Shown here piece after piece: positions 12,033-22,445 of a stretch of 64,000 nucleotides of DNA. Location: the NCBI GenBank assembly GCA_949358305.1, contig OX442317.1, forward strand, positions 4,840,186 to 4,904,185. The letters are read 5' to 3'. Within the stretch, counting starts at the first letter, position 1, and every line of letters begins with the position of its first letter. The DNA comes from Strigamia acuminata. Its lineage: Eukaryota; Arthropoda; Chilopoda; Geophilomorpha; Linotaeniidae. Below the pieces are notes generated by a model. That model was not told the origin of the DNA. It saw only the letters and a list, made by a program, of their open reading frames with translations, and did not search any database. The position numbers were made by a program, and so were the translations under genes.

Positions 12033-12039
12033 TTTATAA
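12033..12039 (-). promoter_or_regulatory. Possible TATA box of gene B
   Basis: TATAAAG on the minus strand, about 47 bases upstream of the start codon in the short gap between C and B. The equivalent site near gene A reads TATATTAAAG. No initiator motif was confirmed. Confidence 0.35.
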
Positions 12040-12220
12040 TGTATCGGATTTCCTTCAGATTTTTTTAGTTTTGGGTTCAAGGATAAAGTTCAGTGTACGT
12101 GATTGCTGTGAGGCTGTGATATGATTAGGCTGTGATATGCAAAGGGGATTTTTGTGGGAATGTTGTTTTGACATTCCAATTAGAAAAATAAATGCAATAT
12201 TTGAGTTTTAAAATATGTTG

Positions 12221-12226
12221 TTTATT
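12221..12226 (-). terminator. Poly(A) signal of gene C
   Basis: AATAAA on the minus strand 38 bases after the stop codon. Confidence 0.55.
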
Positions 12227-12263
12227 ATTATTTGATGGGATAAAAAAAGAGGTTATATTTTAA

Positions 12264-15200
12264 TTATTCTGGTTTTTCTGCGTTTGGTTTCTCGATTTTA
12301 TAATTTGCTCGTTTTCCACCGCCGAATACGTCGTTCATCATTTTCAGTGCAGTTTCTGTTGCGTTGTAAATGCGGAGAAATTCTTCCCGTTTTCGCAGTT
12401 GTTTTTCACTCATTCGCATTAAGGCAATCTGATTGAAAACGAACAAATATATGGTATTTAAAAATTCAATTTTTTGTTTTTGATTTTTTTTGTTTTGTTT
12501 TTGATTTTCTTACTGCGTTATTCTTCGCCAGGATATCCGATAAGAGTTTACGATTGGTGTATTTGAGTGTTTTACTCACGAGGAAATAACTGATGTATTT
12601 CGGCGTGATGTCGTGTATGGTCTCGCTGATGATCTTGGCGTAGGAATTGAGTTTGCGCATGACTTGATCCAACGGGTGGTCTGTGCTGGAGTTGTGTCGC
12701 GGATCATATTCAACTCGTGCTGATTTTTCGGGCTCATACGCTCGGGACTGCAGGAAAAACAATAAAAAAAAATTATAAACGTTTTGGAGCGTTTTGTTTG
12801 ATCATATTACCACCAAATCGTCAGGCAGTTGTGCTTGTTCTTCAAAAACGACTTCAATTTCTGATCCATCGAATGAAGCGTTACTGTTGCTGTGCAATTT
12901 TACAATCAAGTAATTTATTATGTCAGTTTTGATTGAATTGAGTGCAAGTTTGTATAAACCTTGGTAGCTCTGCTTCTCTGTTAATATCTGGATGGGAAAA
13001 GTTCATGAATGCTTTTTGCGCCTTCAGATGAAACCAAAGGTGTTGCTGAAAATAGGAATGAAGTTACAAAGCACATGGAAGCTAATTTCAGGCTGTGGTT
13101 AATTTGTACTTTGGTTATTTCTTCGTTTTCTTCTAGTTCTTCAATAATCAAACTAGCAATTTCTTGCTTCAAGTATGGATAATCGTCGAACTACGAGCAA
13201 TGATCAATGAAATTTAGCTACACAAATTCAACAAATTACAGTCTGCTCCCTTGATGCTAAATTCAAATTTTTGCTGCACTGAATTCTGGGATGACAACAG
13301 GTAACAAACATGCTTAGTTGGCAAGCATTGCATGGTATGTGATTGCTGTCACCCAATCAGTGCACAGAACAACAAATGAACAGGAAAAATAACATGTGTC
13401 CATGTTATCTTTGGTTGTGTGTGCAGCCAGGGATTTTGATAGCGGGCACAGACAATACGCAAGATATACAGTACCAAGGCCATGCAATTTTCAATTGAAG
13501 TTTTCACAATTTCTGCAGATAGTGAAGTGCTGCATTCAAGAGAGTCTTTGTATTGGACCAAATATCTCTTGATGAAGATGTTGAATGCTTGTTGTGTGAA
13601 GGACATCATGTTGTGATAACCGGTCATGTTTCTCCAGAGCGAATTCATTTCCTCTCTGCTCATGACTAAAACCTGGAAATACAATTTGATGAGTTAAAAG
13701 AGTACCGCATTTTATCGATTAAGAGCCGCGCCTCTTATTCAAAACTGCCATTTTTGTCAGCAATTACAATTTCGATTTTTCGTTTATTACAAACGAAGTC
13801 TGAACGTCACAAACGAAGCGTACGTTCATCGTTTGTGAGGTTAAATACGGAAACAATACCGTACTTTTGCAAAAATACGGTATTCTTGGTGTCTCCGCCG
13901 CGGCTACTATTCGAGGGCGGCTCTTAATCGGTAAAATACGGTATTTACAAAATAAATGTCAATTTTCAAACCTGATCTAATAGTGGATAGATTTTGGTAT
14001 AAAACGAGTCATTTAGTTGGGCACAACACGACATAATTTTCCTGTCTGGCCGAGTAGAAAGACCATCCATTTGCTTGCGGAGATCTTCGATGAACTTTTG
14101 AACCATCCTGTGGTGAGAAATGTTTTGTGTCAGCTCAGAAATGTTTGCTAGTATTAATACGGTATATATAACTTACTCGACCATTTTTGGTTGCATCCAA
14201 CTGTCATCGGTCTCTTGTTCGAACGCGTTCATTTCATCAAGCAGTCGCTCGACTCTTTGGTGCTCTTTTCTCACTCGAGCTCTCATTGTAGGCAATTTTT
14301 CTTCAATGTGTTGACATAACTGTTCGCTAATTCGAGCCTGAATATATTTGGTACCCGTTTCCTCAGCCATATCACTGCAAACAAAGTATCATTTCGTCAA
14401 CTGAGATTCTGAAAAAATATAACGCATACTTGTAAACAGGGTGGTTTTTGTTTTGGAGAATTTTTCTCGCATCGGCTCCGGAGTCCATGTCTGGTTTTGC
14501 GATGATGTCAATTGTTCTAAGGCGCTGTGGGTCCACTGTTGCAGCGAGTTGAAGCGCGTACGAACTGAGCGCTACGATGAGGATGTTCTCTTTTTGTATG
14601 TAGTTTAGAATGAAGTCGCGATTGGCTTGCGTGATATTTGGTTCGGACAAATCAATGAATGTCAAGTGCGGAACTGAAATGTACAAAAAAGTGTGAATCC
14701 TGCACGCAGAAATGAATTTGTTTGTTAAGTCTAACAGTTTGGTGAATATATTTTGAAATTGATGTATTGCTCAGATATCTCTCCGCTCTCGTTTGGTCTT
14801 TCGTCCGCGATTTGTTGAGCGATTTCGGCAGAATCGGTGAAGTGTTTTCCGTTCATGTGCGGGAATTCGGTGTATTCTGAAGGGGTAGGTTAGGTCATTT
14901 AACAATTTTATTTTTAATTATTACACCCGCGAACTATTTGCAAAAGTATTGCTTCCATTTTGGATCGTTGGATGTTTCAGAGCTACGAGTGTTGGTTGCA
15001 ATAAATATATTTTACCTTCATCTTCTGAGTGTTTTCGTCGTAGAAAGACAGGACACTCGGTGAGAGTTCCGGTTTGATCACTAGGCAAAAAGGGTCTTTA
15101 ATAGAATTTAAATAATTATAAATAATTATAAATAATTATAAATAAATAAATAAATAAAAATAAAATAAAAAATTAAATAAAATAAATTTTTATAGACTTA

Positions 15201-15374
15201 CTTTCCAACAATGGCTTCCAATACATTGGTCTCTCCCACACTTTGTGCTCCTATGACAACAATTTGGGGCAAGTTGAGGCATTCTGGCGATAACTTTGAT
15301 TCAGTGACAAGGTGTTGGAGTCCGTTGGTGAGCTTGAACAAATCGTTCATTCTTGATGCATCGCCTGCTTCCAT
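12264..15374 (-). CDS. GTPase-defective, PH-less dynamin paralogue, gene C
   Basis: Exons: 15202-15374, 15016-15095, 14736-14876, 14430-14673, 14177-14374, 13972-14107, 13475-13672, 13110-13190, 12960-13045, 12811-12889, 12514-12747, 12264-12428. They total 1815 nt with no frameshift or stop, giving 604 aa. The stalk and GED are well kept. The G domain is not: the P-loop reads GAQSVGETN (residues 42-50; the essential Lys is Glu48), DLPG has become DLSE (139-142) and about eleven residues after it are lost, TKLD has become AKPD (190-193), and the exon carrying G5 (109 nt in B and D) is missing. The PH exons are absent, so the linker exon joins directly to the GED exon. GTP binding is not expected. 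It could be a stalk-only regulator or dominant-negative partner of B and D, or a young pseudogene whose frame happens to remain open. Confidence 0.8.
13703..13943. mobile_element. CCGTATTTTA-family MITE, uninterrupted copy
   Basis: Ends CCGCATTTTATCGATTAAGA and, reverse-complemented, CCGTATTTTACCGATTAAGA, flanked by TA. It lies in the intron between the 13972-14107 and 13475-13672 exons of gene C. The GCGTACGTTCATCG words in the interior also occur in the copies at 2211 and 56905. Confidence 0.8.
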
Positions 15375-17465
15375 GACTGCAGATAATTCAGGAAATGATA
15401 AGTAGACGGGAAATTCCTACAGGCAGGAAATTTTCGAGAAAAATGTCGTGTGAGGTTCGAAAAGAGTAAATTGGATAGAAATTAGAAAGTCGAATCGAAA
15501 AGGCACAAAGGCAATGACTGCAGCTGATGGGAACTTCAGTTTATAGGGGTTCATTGCACCGTACGGTCGCTTAGGAGGGCCAATGTCAATCTAGTGTTTT
15601 GCTTAAATTGGACTATTAAACGGTAAATTTCATTCGCCACAAAAAATTGTAATTTCTTCAAAAATTGCTGTTTGGATTTTGCAAACTTTAAAAGCAAAAA
15701 AAAAATAGTTATTAATAAATTTTCACAAACTTGTTTGGCACATCCGAGCTACTATACTTTGGTGCTTTGTGTTTGAAATATGAAACGATTTTCCTGGGCA
15801 TATGGGTTCTCTGCCGCAATGTAAACAAAGCTGCGTTTGCTGACACGAATTCTTAACCTTTTAACCTTTTAACGTGGGCATATGGGTTCACTTTCTCTTT
15901 TCGTGTGTTTATGGTTGAGGTCGCCGTGATTATATTTTTATTTTATTTGGTAAGTTTTGTCTGAAATTCCAGTTGGTACAATAAATGATGGTTAACTTCT
16001 TGGACATTTATAAACCATTCAGTTGGTTACGAGCAAACCATGATTGATTTTTCCAATTTTTTTATCTGAGCTGCAATGTTTACAAAGCTGCATTTGCATC
16101 CACGAATTTTTAACCTCTTAACCCTTTAACGTTGGGCGTGTTTGATGCATTTGTTTGTGTATGTTATATACAGAGTGTCCCAAATGAACAAAGCCAGTCA
16201 AATAACGAAAAGACTATTTGAGTGAGATGAATGAAACGAATGTAGTACTAGTAAACTAAGTGAGGGCATTTCAAAAATGTGAAAAAATTGGACCTCTGAC
16301 CTTTGCTTCAAGGTCATTCCATTTATAACTTTTAAACTAAGACTGGTAGAGCAAAATTCTCAATTGAAAAAAGAAAGAGCACCCTCGGTTTAGCTGAAAA
16401 CTGCTCATCAAATTTACTCCGACACAATAACAGATGAAATTACGAAAAAAATAAATCGTTAAAAAGTCAAAACATTCCAAGAAAAGGGCTTTATTTTGCT
16501 GACATTCTAAGTACTACTATGCAGTCATAAATTGTTATTAATTTAACTGATATTTTAAATGATATTTCACAAATAAAATTATGAAAAAGTCAAAAAATAC
16601 AAAAACGAAAACCAAGATCAAGACTTTTTCACGATTTATTTTTTTCGTAATTTTATCTGTTATTGTGTCGGAGTAAATTTGATGAGCAGTTTTCTACTAA
16701 ACAGAAGGTGCTCTTTCTTTTTTCAATTGAGAATTTTGCTCAATCAGTCTTAGTTTAAAAGTTAGAGTTGGAATGACTTTGAAGAAAAGGTCAGAGGTCT
16801 AATTTTTTCACATTTTTGAAATGCCCTCACTTAGTTTACGTAGTACTACATTTGTTTCATTCATCTCACTCAAATGGTCTTTTTGTTATTTGACTAGCTT
16901 CGTTCATTTGGGACACCCTGTATATATTATCGTGGGTTCACTTTCTCTTTTCGTGTGTTTATGGGTGAGGTCAATGGTTGAGGTCGCCGGTCGCCGTAAT
17001 TTTATTTTTATTTTTTTTGGTAAGTTTTGTCTGAAATTCCAGTTGGTACAATAAATGATGGTTAACTTCTTGGACATTTCTAAACCATTCAGTTGGTTAT
17101 GAGCAAACCGTGATTAATTTTTCCAATTTTTTTATCTGAGCTGCAATGTAAACAAAGCTGCATTTGCTTCCACAAATTCTTAACCTCTTAATCCTTTAAC
17201 GTTGGGCGTGTTTGAGGCACGTGTTTGGATAGAATTACATACTGGGAATAAGGTGTAATTAAATTGCGTATCATAATAACTGCATTTGATTTATTTAAAA
17301 TTTCATTCAGATAATGTTTTCTTGGTTATTTCTTCTTTCATTTGAGTTTTCAACAAGATTGAAAAAGTGAAACTGAAAGTATCACAGCGGAGGGAATTTC
17401 CGTAGAACTTTTTGCTGCAACCTTGGATTTAAAAAAAGATGGACTTTGAGGTGTGAAATATTTTG
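15375..17465. other. Intergenic C-D: duplicated flank, MITE and direct repeat
   Basis: 15508-15840 and about 17150-17490 match 4905-5535. About 15890-16135 is repeated at about 16934-17220 (both start GGGTTCACTTTCTCTTTTCG), and the MITE 16171-16920 sits between the two copies. No coding potential seen. Confidence 0.7.
16171..16920. mobile_element. Tc1/mariner-type MITE with long inverted repeats
   Basis: Ends CAGAGTGTCCCAAATGAACA and, reverse-complemented, CAGGGTGTCCCAAATGAACG, flanked by TATA. Inverted similarity extends well over 150 bp from each end, including the word TGAAATGCCCTCACTTAGTT. No transposase frame. Confidence 0.88.
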
Positions 17466-17471
17466 TTTATT
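17466..17471 (-). terminator. Poly(A) signal of gene D
   Basis: AATAAA on the minus strand about 52 bases after the stop codon. Confidence 0.5.
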
Positions 17472-17522
17472 ATTTGTTGGCATAGAGAATGTTAATAATT
17501 TGATTACAAAAGATTTTAAAAT

Positions 17523-20500
17523 TTAATATTCCGGTTCTTCTCCGTTTTGTTTCGTGTTTTTGTCGGATTTGTTCGCTTGCCTTCCACCACCGCCCACGTC
17601 GCCCATCATTTTCAGCGCAGTTTCAGTTGCGTTATAAATGCGAAAGAATTCGTCTCGTTTGCTCAGTTGTTCTTCGCTCACTCGCATCAAGGAAGTCTAA
17701 ATTTAAATATTTTTAAAAAGAAAATTATGGAATTTATTTATTTATTTTTTTTGTTATTATTTTTACTGGATCCTCCTTCTGGACATCCGCTAACAGTTTA
17801 CGTTTGGTGTATTTGAGCGTTTTGCACACGAGGAAATAACTGATGTATTTGGGCGTGATGTCGTGTATGGTCTCGCTAAGGATTTTGGCGTAGGTATTCA
17901 GTCGGTTCATGACTAGATCCAGCACGGGGTCTTTGCTGAAATCGTGTCGAGGATCACCCTCAACCTTTTCTCTCGCTTCAGGCTCAACAGCTTCTACACT
18001 ATCAGCTTGGGACTGCACGAAATACGAATAACAGATAAAAACAATCGAAATACGAGTGCGTTGTTGATGATATCACCGTTGAGTCATCCGGTGGTTGTTG
18101 TTGTTCAGAACGATGCCAAACGCTTCTGTTTTCGCGTGTTTGTGGCTGTGGCTGATCGTCAATCGCCATTTCAATTTCAGCCTGTGAGAACGCGTCCAGC
18201 CATTTTTCTTCATCGTGTGTATTTCGGAAAGAAATTTGCAATTTTACATTATCACTTCGTTTTGATCTGTATAAATTAGAATATGGGGGTGAAAAATTGT
18301 TTGAGAAGAATTAATTAAGTTGGATTTTACCCTTGTTTTTGGAGGATGTATCTCTTTGGTCCGGGTCGGCCATTAAACTGCTCCATCTTGAGTCCGTCGA
18401 TTGAAACTATTTGCTTGGGTCTCGAGTCCTGGAAGGAACGAAAATTGTAGATTTGTTTTACGTGATTTGTGGGGATAATTTTACGTATTCGTTCTTAAAC
18501 CAAGCGAGTTTCTCAAACGTTAGGATGAAGTAATATGCTCTGGTTGGTGGAATGGACGAGTGGATGATTATATCACCTTTCATTAGCTGAAATTAATTGG
18601 TAAATTAACAGAAAATTAATTTTAAAAAAATAAATTATTTTGTAGGATACCTCGTTTCTTTTAACGAATATTTCTTCAGTCTGATACGATAAAATTGATT
18701 CGTTGAGTGAATCGTTGCTGCCAGCTCTCGGTATCTGTGCGTTGCCGTTTCCTTCATTTTCTTGTGCGACAATGTTGGCCCTAAAATAAAATAATTTGTT
18801 GTGATTCGTGTTGCAGTATAAGTCGGGTGTTTTCTAACGGTATTTCGTCGTCAAACTTGGAAGTAGCCGGAAGGTTGCTCATGAATGCCTTTTGCGCCTT
18901 CAGGTGAAAACAAAGTTGTTGCTGGAAACACGAATGCAAATTTAAAGCATAAAGAAACAATTTGAGGCTGTGAGTAATTTGTACTTTGGTTATTTCTTCG
19001 TTTTTAACCAGTTCCTCGATCATCAATCTGGTAATCTCTTGCTTCAAGTATGGATACGCATCGAACTAGCAAAGATCAATGAAGTTTAGATATAAATTAC
19101 AGGAACAACAGTCTGCGTTCGGCATCTTGATGCCAAATTCAAACATTAAATCCCATTATTTTGCACACGGTAGCTGTTGTTTATTGCAGCGTATATTTGT
19201 TGTGCAGTCAGGGATTTTGATACCAAGCGCAGACAATACGCTAGATAATAGATATCTACCAAGGACATGCAATTTTCAATTGAAGTTTTCATAATGGCTG
19301 AAGACAGAGTCGTGCTTGTGTCAAGTGGCTCTTTGTATTGAGCCAAATATCTCTTGATGATGGCGTTGAATACTTGTTGCGAGAAGAACATCGTGTTTTG
19401 ATAACCGACCATGTTTCTCCAGAGCTTATACACTTCTTCCTTACTCAGAACTAAAACCTAAAAATGATATTAGATGAATTTAAATTTAAATAAGTGCCAA
19501 TTTACATACCTGATTTAACAATGGGTAGATTTCAGTGTAGAAACAGTCATTCAGCTTAGCACCACCTGTCAAAACATTGCTATCTGCGTGAGTCGAAAGA
19601 CCTTGCATTTGCTTGTGGACCTCTTCGATGAACTTTTGGACGATCCTGCGGTGTAGAAGCATCAGAAAATTATTCTACTTGCAAATGTGCCACGTTGTGA
19701 TCGTAGTTTTCGGACCATAAGACGCATCTTTTTACTTTAAAAACTCGACCAAAAATGTGGGGGTTTGTCTTATGGTCCAAAGTTCAGTTATCTATCATTA
19801 TTCGCCCGGTCTATCTTTTAATACTGTTGTTAAGGTAAGACGAGAGATTGAGTCAAGATTTATGTCATTGAATCTCAATGGATTTTTATGCCACGTGGTA
19901 GATAAACTTAAAACAGCTAAACTGAAGGGAAGTTTTTTTTGTCCACGACTGTACATCTTATAGTCTGAACTTTTAGTTTTTGCAACTTCGAACGCAGATT
20001 TGACTCGCTATAAGCCAAAGTGTTTGTCCCGACGAGACGAACATTTTAGTGGCTTTTTGTGAGTATTTTGGTCCTATGTGTTTTATTGTCCAAAAATTTT
20101 TTTCTTTTATAAATTGACTTAAACTTTGGGGGTGGGTGCGTTTTATGGTCCAAAGCATCTTATAGACCGCAAAATGTGGTAACTTACTCGACTATTTTTG
20201 GTTGAATCCAAGATTCATCGGTCTGTTGTTCGAATGCGTTCATTGCATCCAGGGATCGCTTGACTCTTTGGTGCTCTTTTCTCACTTGGGCTCGCATTGT
20301 AGGCAATTTTTCTTTAATGTGTTGACACAGCTGTTCACTAAGTCGAGTCTGCAGATATTGGGTACCCATTTTATGAGCAATCGGTCTGCAAACACAACAT
20401 TACTTGGTCAAAATTCTATTGCCAACTGAGAGAAATAATACCGAGGGATACGACAATCAGAATCAGAGATTCGAATCTTTCATATATTTTTTGGGATTTG

Positions 20501-22445
20501 ATGTGGGATTCGGAAAGATTTAGATGATTATTTTAATAAAAAAATCAAACAAATTTTACCTTTTATCCACTTTTCGAAAAAAATTCCAAATTTTTATAAA
20601 ATTTAAAGATTCGGGGATTCGGAAACCCATGTCAAAGATTCGGTTGAATGTCGGACCCCTCGAATAATACATACTGGTAAGCAGGGGTCGTCTTAAAAAA
20701 CATTTTTTCTTTTCTTCGTGCTGCTGTCATGGAGAGGTTACTATCAATGTCGCTTTGGTTCCGGTTTACCAAACCGATGTAACCTGCAAGATACGAGTTT
20801 GTGGTTGGGACGTATACTTAAAACCCATACAACGTTGACCTAACTCCAGCCGTATCACTGGTGTAGTGGCATAAAAAGTACCCCATGACACCAGAATTGT
20901 AATCGAACTCCAAACATTGTGATCGATTACCAACACTTGTTTCATTGCCAAATCAAACAGAACTACTTTTCTGCATAGTAGAGCACAGTCCACAGTGAGG
21001 CGTAATCCGGCTCAACCAATTGGAAATAGGTCAACGTTGTATCAGTGTGGACTTTTTGTATTGTGCTGAAGACAAACCTCTTTTAAGTGGGATGATTTTG
21101 TTTTGGATAATTTTTCTCGCATCGGTTCCGGGGTCCATCATGTCTAGTTTTGTGAGGATGCCAATTGTTCTAAGACGTTGAGGGTCCACTGTTTCAGCCA
21201 GTTGCAGCGCGTCCGAACAGACCAAATCGTGAGTCGCCGTGGTGACCGCAAGGATGAGGGTGTTCTCTTGGTTGATGTACTTCAGAATGAGCTTACGGAT
21301 GATTTGCTCGATATTTGTGGGTTGGTCTCCCACGGCATTCTTGGTGAGACCAGGCAAATCAACGAGTGTCAAGTGTGGAACTAAAATATATTTACAAAAA
21401 ATGAGGATGTTTCATATAGAAATGAGATTGTTTCTTTAGTCTAACCAGTTGGTGAATATATTTTGAGATTGATGGGTTGCTCAGATATCCCTTTACTGCG
21501 CCCGGCTTGTTTTTCGGTCTGGTTCAGGATTTCTTGCTTCACTTCCGCATAGTCGGTGTAATGCTTTCCTTCCGCGTGCAGGAATTCGGCATAGTCTGCA
21601 AGGGGTAATTCACAAACTTTTAGAAAATTTAGAAGGCGTATTCTCTATGACTTAACAGCATTTTAAACAACATATTTAAGTCATGCGCACAACATATACA
21701 AAATACAGAGTAGGCCAGAAAAATGTATACACACTTTCATAGTGAATATGTATAGACTTATTCATAATTCAGATTCAAAAAGTACCACAAAATCTAAAAT
21801 TCAACAATGACTAGTGCAATCAAACTTGGCAAATTGGGACAAAAATTGATTAAAGTCGCAAATATCTCGAGAACGAGAGCTCGGATTGTCAAAAACTAAA
21901 CACCAAACGAAAGAGCAGAAAAAACTGCACAAGAAACGTTAATTAAACAATGCCCACAACTTATGATTAATATATATTTAATTGAAGAATGTATACGGTA
22001 CATTTTTTTGAGACACCCTTAGTTAACCCTTTTATATTGTCGGGCCGGTTTTATTTACACAGTAGAGAGTTTTATCTTTAGTTTTAATTTACCTTTGTCC
22101 TCTGATTGTATCAGTTGAAGAACCAGGGGACACCTGGTGACAATTCCGGTTCCACGAGGCAAAAAATCTCTTTAATAAATGTAAAAAATAAAAGGGTTTT
22201 TTTTTGTAACTTTTGAGGCAGTCTGTAATTCTGACTATCCAGACTTACTTTCCAACAATGTTTTCCAATACACTGCTCTTTCCCGCACTTTGTTCTCCTA
22301 CGACAGCTATTTGTGGCAAGTCGAGGAACTCTGGCGGTAACTTGGATGCTGTGACAACGTCTTGAAGTCGATTGATGAGCGTGATCAAATCGTCCATTCC
22401 TGACGAATCGTCGCTGTCTGTCGAGGCGACTGAAGCTGGGCCCAT
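17523..22445 (-). CDS. Dynamin-family GTPase, gene D (complete, no PRD)
   Basis: Exons: 22249-22445, 22093-22169, 21446-21595, 21078-21380, 20675-20783, 20188-20385, 19510-19645, 19260-19457, 18985-19065, 18839-18921, 18651-18780, 18485-18586, 18331-18428, 18077-18266, 17767-18012, 17523-17696. Total 2472 nt in frame, 823 aa. P-loop GEQSAGKSS (50-58), DLPG, TKLD and NRNQ are intact. PH begins at residue 555, GED at about 685 with [10 protein letters not shown]; there is no proline-rich tail. It is the most dynamin-like member and the probable closest relative of C: both share an intron after residues SL/AL in the stalk and an unsplit GED exon, where A and B differ. Function is inferred as membrane-remodelling GTPase. 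Introns hold a hairpin element, a mariner-type MITE and a GGACCATAAGACGC MITE. Confidence 0.93.
19703..20180. mobile_element. MITE with GGACCATAAGACGC-type ends
   Basis: Left end GTAGTTTTCGGACCATAAGA and right end, reverse-complemented, ACCACATTTTGCGGTCTATA are imperfect inverted repeats. GTTTGTCTTATGGTCCAAAG and TGCGTTTTATGGTCCAAAGC are subterminal repeats. It lies in the gene D intron between exons 6 and 7. Confidence 0.65.
20813..21060. mobile_element. Hairpin MITE family, divergent copy 4
   Basis: Carries the family core GTATCACTGGTGTAGT and a pair of arms ATACAACGTTGACCTA / TAGGTCAACGTTGTAT. The arms are shorter and less perfect than in the other three copies, and the outer boundaries are uncertain. 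It is in the intron between exons 4 and 5 of gene D. Confidence 0.6.
21706..22019. mobile_element. Mariner-type MITE in gene D intron
   Basis: Left CAGAGTAGGCCAGAAAAATG and right, reverse-complemented, AAGGGTGTCTCAAAAAAATG, with GTATAC words next to both. Termini are imperfect; no transposase frame. Confidence 0.6.
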
